Positions 7,333 to 14,947 of a stretch of DNA of 64,000 nt are shown here, one piece after another. The translations under genes were made by a program, and so were the position numbers. Numbering within the stretch: position 1 is the stretch's first letter; the number at the start of each line of letters is the position of its first letter. The stretch spans positions 186,001 to 250,000 of the forward strand of contig CAVRXU010000008.1 in assembly GCA_963725155.1 (NCBI GenBank), in the 5' to 3' direction. Below the pieces are notes generated by a model, which saw only the letters and a program-made list of their open reading frames with translations, had not been told where the DNA came from and made no database searches. The DNA is from DATDAH01 sp963725155. Its GTDB lineage: Bacteria > Actinomycetota > Acidimicrobiia > Acidimicrobiales > DATDAH01.

Positions 7333-8730
7333 TCAGTTGAGGCCGGGGAGCTCCAGGGGGACCTTGGGGATGGGGGCGGCGCCCTTGGTGGTGGTGCGGC
7401 CACCCTTCTTCTGCTTGCCCTTGCGACCCTTGGCGCCGGGGCCGCCCGGGGCGGCGCCCATCTTGCGCATCATCTGCTGCATCTGCCGGAACTGCTTGAT
7501 GAGCTGGTTGACCTGGTTGGGTGAGGTGCCGCTGCCGTCGGCGATCCGCCGGCGTCGAGACCCGTCGATGATCTTGGGATCGATCCGCTCGGCCACCGTC
7601 ATCGACCGGATGATGGCCTCGACCGGGGCCAGTTCGTCATCGCCGATCTCGGCGTCCTTCACCTCTTTGGGGATGCCGGGGAGCATGCCCATGATCCCGC
7701 TCAGCGGGCCCATCTTCTTGAGCTGCTGGAGCTGGTCGAGGAAGTCGTCGAGGGTGAAGCGGCCCTCCATGAGCCGGGCGAGGTCCGCCTCGGCCTGATC
7801 CGCCTCGTAGACCTCTTCCGCCTTCTCGATCAGCGTGAGCACGTCGCCCATGCCGAGGATCCGCCCGGCCAGGCGATCCGGGTGGAAGAGGTCGAGGTCC
7901 TCGATCTTCTCGCCCGTGGTGGCGAAGGCGATGGGCCGACCCACGACCTCCTTGACGCTGAGGGCGGCCCCGCCGCGGGCGTCGCCGTCCAGCTTGGTGA
8001 GGATGACGCCGTCCAGCTCCAAGGTCTGGTGGAAGGACTGGGCCGTCTGGACGGCGTCCTGGCCGGTCATGGCGTCGACGACCAGGAACGTGTAGTCGGG
8101 CTTGACCTGCTTGGAGATGTCCCGGACCTGGGCCATCAGCTCCTGGTCGATGGCCAGGCGACCGGCGGTGTCGACGATGACCACGTCCCGCCCGAGGCGA
8201 TTGGCCTCCTTCATGCCCGCCTTGGCCACCTTGACCGGGTCCTTGGGCTCGCTGAACACGGGCACGTCGATGGAGGCGCCGAGCGTACGGAGCTGCTCGA
8301 CGGCGGCGGGCCGCTGGAGGTCGGCACCGATCAGCAGGGGGTTGCGCCCCTGCTGCTTGAACCAGCGGGCCAGCTTGGCGGAGGTGGTCGTCTTGCCGGA
8401 CCCCTGGAGGCCGGCCAGGAGCACCACCGTCGGGGGCTTGCTGGCGTAGGTGAGCTTGAAGGTCTCGCCGCCGAGGGTGACGGTGAGCTCCTCGTTGACG
8501 ATCTTGATGACCTGCTGGGCCGGGCTGAGGCTCTCGCTGACCTCGGCGCCGATCGCCCGCACCCGGATGCGCTCGACCAGGTCCCGGGCCACCGACAGGG
8601 CGACGTCGGCTTCGAGGAGGGCGACCCGGATCTCCTTGAGGACCTCGTCGACGTCGGCCTCGGAGAGCTTGCCCCGCCCCCGCAGGCGCTTGAGTATCCC
8701 GTCGAAGCGGTCAGAAAGCGTCTCGAACAT
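7333..8730 (-). CDS. ffh: Signal recognition particle GTPase Ffh (465 aa)
   Basis: Ffh binds signal sequences and 4.5S RNA and hands ribosomes to FtsY. The N-terminal four-helix N domain precedes the G domain, with G1 GLQGSGKTTT at about residues 107-116, G3 DTAGRL and G4 TKLDGDARGG. The Met-rich M domain follows, with its SRP-RNA-binding helices, and the basic tail ends KGRKGKQKKGG before a short extension. ATG start with a TAGGAT hexamer 9 nt upstream. Confidence 0.98.
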   Translation of the reverse strand: MFETLSDRFDGILKRLRGRGKLSEADVDEVLKEIRVALLEADVALSVARDLVERIRVRAIGAEVSESLSPAQQVIKIVNEELTVTLGGETFKLTYASKPPTVVLLAGLQGSGKTTTSAKLARWFKQQGRNPLLIGADLQRPAAVEQLRTLGASIDVPVFSEPKDPVKVAKAGMKEANRLGRDVVIVDTAGRLAIDQELMAQVRDISKQVKPDYTFLVVDAMTGQDAVQTAQSFHQTLELDGVILTKLDGDARGGAALSVKEVVGRPIAFATTGEKIEDLDLFHPDRLAGRILGMGDVLTLIEKAEEVYEADQAEADLARLMEGRFTLDDFLDQLQQLKKMGPLSGIMGMLPGIPKEVKDAEIGDDELAPVEAIIRSMTVAERIDPKIIDGSRRRRIADGSGTSPNQVNQLIKQFRQMQQMMRKMGAAPGGPGAKGRKGKQKKGGRTTTKGAAPIPKVPLELPGLN

Positions 8731-8739
8731 GAGCCGACG

Positions 8740-8745
8740 ATCCTA
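8740..8745 (-). promoter_or_regulatory. -10 hexamer of ffh (TAGGAT)
   Basis: TAGGAT lies 9 nt before the ffh ATG, which would make the mRNA leaderless or nearly so. No Shine-Dalgarno sequence is present. Confidence 0.5.
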
Positions 8746-8774
8746 ACGACGGCCGTGCTCCATGGAACTCCCCT

Positions 8775-8799
8775 CTTCCGGCCAGGATCTGGCCGGAAG
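8775..8799. promoter_or_regulatory. Perfect 11-bp inverted repeat with 3-bp centre
   Basis: CTTCCGGCCAG, then GAT, then CTGGCCGGAAG: 22 paired bases with no mismatch, in the 87-bp divergent spacer between ffh and the DinB/MDMPI-like gene. The position, 18 bp before the plus-strand start, fits an operator for a dimeric regulator; a hairpin insulating the two genes is also possible. Confidence 0.5.
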
Positions 8800-8817
8800 G
8801 CGTGCCACGGTGTTTCC

Positions 8818-9462
8818 ATGACCAGCACCGAGTCCCCCACCAGCCTCGATCCCCGTGCCGTCTTCGGGCGGGCCTTCGCCACCGCCAGGACGGTGCTCGA
8901 CGGCATCGGGCCCGACCAGTTCGAGCGTCCGACGCCGTGCACCGAGTACGACGTGCGGACCCTCGCCGGTCACCTGCTCGCGGTGGCCCAGCGGGTGCGC
9001 AACGTCGGTCGAGGCGAGAGCCCGTTCTCGGTGCCCGAGGTGGTCGAGGGCGTGGCCGACGACGGGTGGGTCGAAGCGTGGGACGAGACCGGGGCGGCCA
9101 TCACCGATGCCTGGGCCGACGACGCAACCCTCGAGCGCATGATCGAGCTTCCGTGGGCCACGATGCCCGGCTCGGCCACCTTGCTCATGTGGACCAACGA
9201 GTTGTCCGTCCACAGCTGGGACCTGGCGACGGCCACCGGCCAGTCGCCGGCGTGGGACACCGACGCGCTCGAAGCCGCCTTCGCCGCCATCCGGATCGGC
9301 CTGCCCGCGGAGGGCCGGATGGAGTCCTTCGAGGCCGCTCGCCGGAACATGCCCGAAGGCATGGGCGACTTCACCCCGCCCTTCGCCGCGGCGGTCGACA
9401 TCCCCGACGACGCCCCGCTCATCGACCGCCTCGTCGCCTGGAACGGCCGCGACCCTCGCTGA
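8818..9462 (+). CDS. TIGR03086 / maleylpyruvate isomerase N-terminal (DinB-like) family protein (214 aa)
   Basis: A four-helix DinB-2/MDMPI-type protein: the N-terminal helices contain RPTPCTEYDVRTLAGHLLAV, where the His of GHLL is one of the usual metal ligands, and a second His lies in ELSVHSWDLATATG. Relatives include mycothiol-dependent isomerases and many enzymes of unknown substrate common in actinobacteria. The ATG is chosen as the first in-frame Met after the divergent spacer. Single gene, flanked by an inverted repeat upstream and a 50-bp palindrome just after its stop. Confidence 0.82.
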   Translation: MTSTESPTSLDPRAVFGRAFATARTVLDGIGPDQFERPTPCTEYDVRTLAGHLLAVAQRVRNVGRGESPFSVPEVVEGVADDGWVEAWDETGAAITDAWADDATLERMIELPWATMPGSATLLMWTNELSVHSWDLATATGQSPAWDTDALEAAFAAIRIGLPAEGRMESFEAARRNMPEGMGDFTPPFAAAVDIPDDAPLIDRLVAWNGRDPR

Positions 9463-9466
9463 CCCC

Positions 9467-9516
9467 GTTCTGGCGCCCGATTTCGGGCCTGGGGCACCAG
9501 GATCAGGCGCCAGTTC
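9467..9516. repeat. 50-bp palindrome, copy b
   Basis: It begins GTTCTGGCGCC and has GGCGCCAG near the right end, exactly 50 bp, directly after the stop of the DinB/MDMPI-like gene and before the convergent LURP-like gene. Stem position 9:42 is G-C, unlike the C-G of copy a. The two outermost T:A pairs are lost (right end reads GTTC). Confidence 0.75.
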
Positions 9517-9519
9517 GGG

Positions 9520-10032
9520 TCAGCCGCGGTCGTGGGAGAGGGCGTCGACGGCGACGGTGACGGCCAGCACGAGGACGCTGTCCTTGTCCTGCTCGACCTC
9601 GACGCCGTAGGTGTCCCGGACACGGAACCACTTCTTGGAGATCTCGGCGATCTTGTCGCCGTCCCGGTCGATCTTGTACTCGTGGTCGGTGACCTTGCCG
9701 TGGACCTTCAGGTCCTCGCCGCCGGCGACCTCGACGATGAAGCGATCCCGGAAGCCGACCAACGCCTTCTTCACGGTCGCCTCGAAGCCTTGGCCGTACT
9801 CGATCTTGATCTTGTCCCGGACCGAGAGCTTCTTCTCCCGGATCTTGGCCACCTCGTTGCCCGCGCCGTCCTCCAGCACCCAGGTGTCCCGCAGGCGGGC
9901 GACCTTGCCGTTGACCTTGAAGGCCTTCGCCCCGGACTCGTCCTCGATCCAGTAGTCGTCACCGATCGAGAGCGCGTTCTCGCGCATCTGGAACGTGCGC
10001 TTCCGCTGCGGATCACCCTGGCTCATGCTCAT
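9520..10032 (-). CDS. LURP-one-related (Tubby-like fold) protein (170 aa)
   Basis: The sequence is a run of short beta-hairpin repeats of the type F-x-V-N-G-K-V, as in DYWIEDESGAKAFKVNGK followed by WVLEDGAGNEVAKIREK, typical of the DUF567/LURP-one family, whose 12-stranded barrel resembles Tubby and phospholipid scramblases. Length (about 170) is usual. No signal peptide. Cellular role unknown; membrane-lipid binding is suggested only by the fold. Start ATG 10032, with TACGCT 6 nt upstream; a second ATG lies two codons later. Confidence 0.82.
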   Translation of the reverse strand: MSMSQGDPQRKRTFQMRENALSIGDDYWIEDESGAKAFKVNGKVARLRDTWVLEDGAGNEVAKIREKKLSVRDKIKIEYGQGFEATVKKALVGFRDRFIVEVAGGEDLKVHGKVTDHEYKIDRDGDKIAEISKKWFRVRDTYGVEVEQDKDSVLVLAVTVAVDALSHDRG

Positions 10033-10038
10033 GGCGCG

Positions 10039-10044
10039 AGCGTA
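10039..10044 (-). promoter_or_regulatory. -10 hexamer of the LURP-one-like gene (TACGCT)
   Basis: TACGCT ends 6 nt before the ATG at 10032, implying a leaderless transcript. Confidence 0.5.
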
Positions 10045-10090
10045 CGGGTGAAGCGTGGTCCGGGCCCGCCTCGTTCGGTCGGCTCCTCTG

Positions 10091-10375
10091 CTAGTCGGTG
10101 GGGAGCACCGGGCTGTGCGCAGGAGCGGTGACGACGGGCGGAGCCGGCGGGGCGGTCACCTTGGCATCCTGCCGGCGCTCGGCCATGGCGACGGTGACCC
10201 GGCTGACCCCGGTGAGGGCGGCCCGACGGGCTTTCGGCGACGCCACGAGGACGCCGGTGGCGAAACCGACGCCGAAGTACAGGGCCCGAGTGGCCCCGAC
10301 GGCGCGGCCGGCGTACCAGCCGGCGCGGGCGGAACCGGCGGCCAGGCGGAAGGGGAAGGTCAGCAGGCGGAACAC
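10091..10375 (-). CDS. Small conserved hypothetical protein (94 aa)
   Basis: It starts VFRLLTFPFRLAAGSARAGW, has a weakly hydrophobic Gly/Ala-rich helix (ALYFGVGFATGVLVAS), then a basic stretch and a Pro/Ala-rich tail. It begins 10 bp after the ftsY stop and is probably cotranscribed with it. The GTG at 10375 is chosen because upstream codons overlap ftsY. The pattern suggests a peripheral or single-span membrane protein, but I do not recognise a family. Confidence 0.65.
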   Translation of the reverse strand: MFRLLTFPFRLAAGSARAGWYAGRAVGATRALYFGVGFATGVLVASPKARRAALTGVSRVTVAMAERRQDAKVTAPPAPPVVTAPAHSPVLPTD

Positions 10376-10385
10376 AGCACGCTCC

Positions 10386-11444
10386 TCAGCCTTCGAACAG
10401 GGCGTCGACGAACTCATGGGGGTCGAACACGATGAGGTCCTCGGCCTGTTCACCGAGCCCCACCAACTTCACGGGGATGCCGAGGTCGTCCTGGATGGCG
10501 ACCACGATGCCGCCCCGGGCCGAGCCGTCCAGCTTGGTCAGCACCACGCCCGTCACGTCCACGGCTTCGGTGAACTGCCGGGCCTGCGCCAGTCCGTTCT
10601 GACCGGTCGTGGCGTCGAGCACGAGGAGCACTTCGGTCACGTCGCCGGGATCGCGGTCGGCGACCCGACGGACCTTGCGCAGCTCCTCCATGAGGTTCGA
10701 CTTGGTGTGGATGCGCCCGGCGGTGTCGGCCATGACCACGTCGGCGCCCCGGGCCGAGGCCCGCTGTACGGCATCGAAGATCACCGAGCTGGGATCGCCG
10801 CCGGCCTGGCCCTGCACGACATCGGCCCCCGTGCGCTCGCCCCAGATGCCCAGCTGCTCGCCTGCTGCCGCCCGGAACGTGTCGCCCGCAGCGAGCACCA
10901 CGCTCCGGCCGGCGTCGACCTCACGCTTGGCCAACTTGCCGATGGTGGTGGTCTTGCCCACCCCGTTGACCCCGACGAACAGCCAGACGGTGGTCCCGTC
11001 CACGGAGGTCGCCATGGAGCGGTCGCCGGCCAGGCGGGCCTCGATGTCGCCCTTGAGGGCGTCGATCAGGGCGTCGGGCCCCTCGATGGTGCCCGCCGTG
11101 ACCTGCTCGCGCAGGCCGTCGAGCAGGGCGGTGGTGGTGCCAACGCCGACATCGGCGGAGAGCAGCGCCTCCTCCAGTTCGTCCCACGCCGTGCCGTCGA
11201 GGGTCGAGCGGGACCGCAGGTTGCGGACCGCACCGGCGAGGCGCTCCCGGGTCTTGCCGATGCGGTCCCCGATGCGGGCCGGGGCCTCCACGGTGGCCGT
11301 GGCCGACGGGCCGGTCGGCGCGAGTGGCGACGGCCGGGGTTCGGGCGTCGGGGGGGCCTCGGTGCGGCCCCGCATGGCGATGTAGCGCGGGATGAGCGCC
11401 AACAGCAGGCAGGCGACGACCACGACGGCGATCAGGATCTCCAT
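10386..11444 (-). CDS. ftsY: SRP receptor FtsY (352 aa)
   Basis: The receptor for Ffh-ribosome complexes. An N-terminal transmembrane helix (ILIAVVVVACLLLALIP) replaces the long acidic A domain of enterobacteria, as in many actinobacteria. After a Pro-rich linker come the N domain and the G domain with GVNGVGKTTT, DTAGRIHTK and TKLDGSARGG. ATG start with TAGGGT 9 nt upstream. ftsY and ffh are usually neighbours; here two unrelated genes and a 50-bp palindrome lie between them. Confidence 0.97.
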   Translation of the reverse strand: MEILIAVVVVACLLLALIPRYIAMRGRTEAPPTPEPRPSPLAPTGPSATATVEAPARIGDRIGKTRERLAGAVRNLRSRSTLDGTAWDELEEALLSADVGVGTTTALLDGLREQVTAGTIEGPDALIDALKGDIEARLAGDRSMATSVDGTTVWLFVGVNGVGKTTTIGKLAKREVDAGRSVVLAAGDTFRAAAGEQLGIWGERTGADVVQGQAGGDPSSVIFDAVQRASARGADVVMADTAGRIHTKSNLMEELRKVRRVADRDPGDVTEVLLVLDATTGQNGLAQARQFTEAVDVTGVVLTKLDGSARGGIVVAIQDDLGIPVKLVGLGEQAEDLIVFDPHEFVDALFEG

Positions 11445-11453
11445 GACCGCCCG

Positions 11454-11459
11454 ACCCTA
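11454..11459 (-). promoter_or_regulatory. -10 hexamer of ftsY (TAGGGT)
   Basis: TAGGGT lies 9 nt upstream of the ftsY ATG with no ribosome binding site between. Confidence 0.45.
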
Positions 11460-11475
11460 CCGACGGTCGGATCTG

Positions 11476-11701
11476 GTCGGCCCAACTCCGAGAGGTCCAG
11501 CAAGAAACGAGGCTGCGCAGTCGAAGCGGAGCAGCGCCGCAGACCCTCAGCTTCGGCGGAGCCGGACTTGCTGAGCGCAGCGAAGCCAGTCGGCCTCACT
11601 CCGAGAGGTCGAGCAAGAAGTGAGGCTGCGCAGTCGAAGCGGAGCAGCGCCGCAGACCCTCAGCTTCGGCGGAGCCGGACTTGCTGAGCGCAGCGAAGCC
11701 A
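11476..11701. repeat. Two tandem copies of a 113-bp intergenic repeat
   Basis: Copy 1 is 11476-11588 and copy 2 is 11589-11701; they differ at only a few bases near the left end (AACGAGG versus GTGAGG region). The unit contains CTGCGCAGTCGAAGCGGAG near the left and TGAGCGCAGCGAAGCCA at the right end, which can pair partly with each other. It fills most of the 273-bp spacer between ftsY and the htrA-type gene. Diverged relatives occur at 17918-17939 and 24908-24980. Confidence 0.9.
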
Positions 11702-11717
11702 GTCAGATGTAGCGAGC

Positions 11718-12929
11718 TCAGTCGGCGGTGGAGCCCAGGGTGACGGTGACCTGCTCTTCGTTGCCGCCGCGGGAGACGGTCAGGTCCAGCTGGTCGCCGG
11801 GGCCGTGACGCCGGATGATCACCCCGAAGTCACCGAAGCTGGTGACGGCGTCGCCGTTGACGGCCACGACGAGGTCACCGGCCTGGAGCCCGGCGTCCTC
11901 GGCGGGCGAGCCCGGGACCACGCTGGCGATGAGGGCGCCGGGATCGGTCCCGGCGGAGGTGCCGCCCTCGATGCCCAGGTAGCCGAACTCGACCGGCTGG
12001 CCGGCCACGAGGGCGTCGGCCACGCGCTCGGCGATGTCAATGGGAACGGCGAACCCGAGTCCGACGTTGCCCCCGGTCTCGCTCTGGATGTAGCTGGCGA
12101 TGCCGATGACCTCGCCGTTGCGGTTCGCCAGCGGACCGCCCGAGTTACCCGGGTTGATCGGGGCGTCGGTCTGGATCGTGCCCACCGACGGCCCACTCGG
12201 ACCACCGGGCCCGGCGGACGGCGCCGGGCGGTCGAGGGCACTGACGATCCCGGCCGTCACGGTCTGGTCGAGGGCATAGGGGCTGCCCACGGCGACGGCG
12301 AGGTCGCCCACGTCGGGCGGTGAGTCGGCCAGCACGGCGACCGGGAGGCCGTCGCCCCCGCCGTCGATGGAGACGACGCCGATGTCACTGTTGGCGTCGG
12401 TGCCGACGACGGTGCCGTCACGGGTGGTCCCGTCGGCCAGCCGCAGCGTCACCGACGTGCTGCCCTCGACCACGTGGGCCGCGGTCAGGATCAGGCCGTC
12501 GGGGTCGTAGATCACACCAGAACCGAGCCCGGCCGAGGTCTCGATCTGGACCACGGCGGGAGCGACGGCGTCGGCCACCGCGGCGGCCGGCTCCTCACCC
12601 GAGGTGTCGAGCGGCGGTTCGGTCGGCCGGTCCTGGCTGTCGGCCTGTGCGGCGACGGCGGCCGACTGGTCGGTGGCCGTGGCAGCCGAGCCGCCGTCGT
12701 CGCGGTTCAGGGCCCATCCGGCGGCGAAGGAGCCGGCCACGAGGGCCAGGCCCAGGATGACGCCGAGCAGCGCGACAAGCGTGCGCCCTCGACGCTTCGG
12801 CGGGGGCGAGGCCGGCGCCTCGCCCGGGACCGGGGGCAGGTCCGGCGGGCGGGCGCTGAACGTCGGCGGCGGATGGGGAGGAAGGCTGTCGGCCACAGGC
12901 ACCTGGTCGGTTGGAGGGGAAACGGTCAT
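11718..12929 (-). CDS. Membrane-anchored HtrA/DegP-type serine protease with PDZ domain (about 403 aa)
   Basis: A Pro-rich cytoplasmic N-terminus and one transmembrane helix (LVALLGVILGLALVAGSFAA) are followed by a trypsin-like domain with the triad His in LTAAHVV, Asp in NSDIGVV and Ser in NPGNSGGPL, then one PDZ domain starting GYLGIEGG. It should degrade or sense misfolded extracytoplasmic proteins, like mycobacterial PepD/HtrA. The ATG at 12929 is chosen over a TTG at 12950 because TACGGT lies 6 nt upstream. It is next to a two-component system on the same strand, a common pairing for envelope stress. Confidence 0.92.
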   Translation of the reverse strand: MTVSPPTDQVPVADSLPPHPPPTFSARPPDLPPVPGEAPASPPPKRRGRTLVALLGVILGLALVAGSFAAGWALNRDDGGSAATATDQSAAVAAQADSQDRPTEPPLDTSGEEPAAAVADAVAPAVVQIETSAGLGSGVIYDPDGLILTAAHVVEGSTSVTLRLADGTTRDGTVVGTDANSDIGVVSIDGGGDGLPVAVLADSPPDVGDLAVAVGSPYALDQTVTAGIVSALDRPAPSAGPGGPSGPSVGTIQTDAPINPGNSGGPLANRNGEVIGIASYIQSETGGNVGLGFAVPIDIAERVADALVAGQPVEFGYLGIEGGTSAGTDPGALIASVVPGSPAEDAGLQAGDLVVAVNGDAVTSFGDFGVIIRRHGPGDQLDLTVSRGGNEEQVTVTLGSTAD

Positions 12930-12935
12930 GCGCGG

Positions 12936-12941
12936 ACCGTA
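12936..12941 (-). promoter_or_regulatory. -10 hexamer of the htrA-type gene (TACGGT)
   Basis: TACGGT is 6 nt before the ATG at 12929; it supports that start and a leaderless mRNA. Confidence 0.45.
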
Positions 12942-12974
12942 AGCAGTCAACCCGAAAACGGGCCGAAAGAGCGA

Positions 12975-14168
12975 TTAGCCGGTCGTCACCCGAGGGATCC
13001 ACAGGGAGAAGACCGAGCCCCGGCCGGGTGCGGACGCCACCCGGGCCGCTCCCCCGTGGGCCACCAGGATCTGATCGACGATGGCGAGGCCGAGGCCACT
13101 GCCCCGAGTGGCGTCGGGCCCGCCGCCGCGCCAGAACCGTCGGAACACCAGCGCCCGGTCCTCGGCGGCGATGCCGGGGCCCTCGTCACTGACCGCGAGC
13201 CAGGCCCAGGGCCCGTCGGCCCCCGCGCCCACGCCGACGGTCGAACCCTCCGGGGCGAGGCGGACGGCGTTGTCGAGGAGGTTGGCCAAGGCCTGCCGCA
13301 GGGCGGCACGGTCCCCTGACACCGAGATCGGGCCCGACGGCGTCGCCACCGCGATCGTGAGCGATCGGCTCGTGGCGGGCGACCGGAACTCCTCGGCCAC
13401 CTCAGCCATGAGCGGCCCAAGGTCGATCAGCTCGCGCTGCATGACGGCCTGCTCGTTGCGGGCGTAGCGAAGGAGGTCGTCGACCGTGTGGGTCATGCGC
13501 TCGGCGGTTCGGGCCGCCAGCTCAGCGGCCGTGCGCAGGTCGGCGGCCGAGGCGGCCTCGTCCTCGAGGGCGACGTCGAGGTTGGCCCGGATGACCGCGA
13601 GGGGATTGCGCAGCTCGTGGGAGGCCTCCTGGAAGAAGTGGCGCTGGCCCGCGAACGCCTCGTCGAGGCGGCCCAACATCCCGTCGAAGGTGTCGGCCAG
13701 TTCCTTCATCTCGTCGTCGGGGCCCTCGAGGGCGATGCGACGGGAGAGATCGGTGGCCTGGATGTCGCGGGCCACACCGGTGATGCGATCCACCGGGCGC
13801 AGGACCCTCCCGGCGGCGAACCAACCCACCCCCACGCCCGCCACCGCGCCGGCCAGCAAGGCCAGCAGGGACCAGCGGGCCAGCTCGTCGAGTGCTCGGT
13901 CGTTGACCTCCGCCTCGAGGCCGGGGAGGGCGGCCTGCACCCTCCCCTGCGGGACCTGGACCGAGCCCTGCGGCGTGGGCACCACGAGGGTCACGTCGTA
14001 GGTCCGGGACACAGGCTCGTCGGAGAGCGAGTGGGTCAACCCCAGGTAGACCCCGCCGGTGAGCAGGGCCGAGAGCCCGAACACGAGCACGGCGTACAGC
14101 ACGGTCAGCCGGACCCGGATCGATCCGGCCCACGCGGGGAGCCGCGAGGCGAGGCCCACCGCCGTCAC
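12975..14168 (-). CDS. Two-component sensor histidine kinase (397 aa)
   Basis: Two transmembrane helices flank a short external loop of about 85 residues; then come HAMP (RDIQATDLSRRIALEGPDDEM), the HisKA H-box with the phospho-acceptor His in EASHELRNPLAV, an N-box in LANLLDNAVRL, and the G boxes in DEGPGIAAEDRALVF and GSGLGLAIVDQI. OmpR-partner class. Its ATG overlaps the response regulator stop by 4 nt, so the two are cotranscribed with the regulator first. Signal unknown; the neighbouring HtrA-type protease suggests envelope stress. Confidence 0.95.
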   Translation of the reverse strand: MTAVGLASRLPAWAGSIRVRLTVLYAVLVFGLSALLTGGVYLGLTHSLSDEPVSRTYDVTLVVPTPQGSVQVPQGRVQAALPGLEAEVNDRALDELARWSLLALLAGAVAGVGVGWFAAGRVLRPVDRITGVARDIQATDLSRRIALEGPDDEMKELADTFDGMLGRLDEAFAGQRHFFQEASHELRNPLAVIRANLDVALEDEAASAADLRTAAELAARTAERMTHTVDDLLRYARNEQAVMQRELIDLGPLMAEVAEEFRSPATSRSLTIAVATPSGPISVSGDRAALRQALANLLDNAVRLAPEGSTVGVGAGADGPWAWLAVSDEGPGIAAEDRALVFRRFWRGGGPDATRGSGLGLAIVDQILVAHGGAARVASAPGRGSVFSLWIPRVTTG

Positions 14169-14857
14169 CGGTCGTCCCGCAGTCGGTAGCCCTGCCCGAC
14201 GAGCGTCTCCAGCGGGCCTTCCTCATCGGGTCGGGCGGCCTCCAGCTTCCGGCGCAGCGTCCCGACGGTCACCCGCACCGTGCTCGTGAAGGGGTCGGCG
14301 TTGGCGTCCCACACGTGGGTCAGCAGCTCCTCCTGAGACACGACCACCCCGGGACGGGTGAGGAACCAGTGCAGGACGGACAGCTCCTTCGGGGTCAGGG
14401 CCAGGGCCACCCCCGACCGGGTCGCCTCCTGGCGAGCCGTGTCCAACCGCAGGTCGCCGACCTCGACGACGGCGCCGGTCGGCGCGGCTTCGCGGCGCAG
14501 CAGCGTGCGCACCCGGGCGTTGAGCTCCCGGAAGGCAAAGGGCTTGACGAGGTAGTCGTCGGCGCCGGCGTCGAGACCGGTGACCCGGTCGTCCACCGTG
14601 TCCCGGGCCGTCAGCATCAGGACCCGCGGCATCGGCCCGGCCGCCGCGCCGTCCCGGATGGCCCGGCACACGGCCAGCCCGTCGTGGTCGCCGGGCATGG
14701 CCACGTCGAGGAGCACGAGGTCGTACTCGTCCACCGCCAAGAGGTCGAGGGCGGCGTCCCCGTCGTAGGCGACGTCGACGGCATGGCCTTCGCGGCGCAG
14801 TCCCGTGGCCACGGCGTCGGCCAGGTCGACCTCGTCGTCCACGACCAACAGGCGCAC
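14165..14857 (-). CDS. OmpR/PhoB-family response regulator (230 aa)
   Basis: The receiver domain has the acidic pair in VVDDEVDLA, the phospho-acceptor Asp in LVLLDVAMPG and the Lys in DYLVKPFAF. The C-terminal winged helix contains LALTPKELSVLHWFL and the recognition part TVRVTVGTLRRKLE. The GTG at 14857 is chosen because the receiver fold starts there (VRLLVVDDE) and TACCGT stands 7 nt upstream; the longer open frame is antisense to moxR. Confidence 0.95.
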   Translation of the reverse strand: MRLLVVDDEVDLADAVATGLRREGHAVDVAYDGDAALDLLAVDEYDLVLLDVAMPGDHDGLAVCRAIRDGAAAGPMPRVLMLTARDTVDDRVTGLDAGADDYLVKPFAFRELNARVRTLLRREAAPTGAVVEVGDLRLDTARQEATRSGVALALTPKELSVLHWFLTRPGVVVSQEELLTHVWDANADPFTSTVRVTVGTLRRKLEAARPDEEGPLETLVGQGYRLRDDR

Positions 14858-14864
14858 GTCGGCG

Positions 14865-14870
14865 ACGGTA
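14865..14870 (-). promoter_or_regulatory. -10 hexamer of the response regulator (TACCGT)
   Basis: TACCGT lies 7 nt before the GTG start, in the 90-bp divergent spacer shared with moxR. Confidence 0.5.
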
Positions 14871-14933
14871 CCGCCGGGTCGGGCGGCCGTACCGGCAGAC
14901 CCGGGCGCGCCTCGGAGGCGGCACCCCGCCCCG

Positions 14934-14939
14934 TATCGT
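14934..14939 (+). promoter_or_regulatory. -10 hexamer of the moxR operon (TATCGT)
   Basis: TATCGT lies 8 nt before the GTG at 14948 and supports that start over longer frames. Confidence 0.5.
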
Positions 14940-14947
14940 GGCCGCCC

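Noticed and set aside
10098..11687. Repeat-encoded peptide (SKRSSAADPQLRRSRTC occurring twice) as a coding repeat
   Set aside because: The frame is antisense to ftsY over most of its length, and the repeat is intergenic on both sides.
11476..11701. Tandem 113-bp units as a CRISPR array
   Set aside because: Only two units, directly abutting, with no unique spacers and no cas genes.
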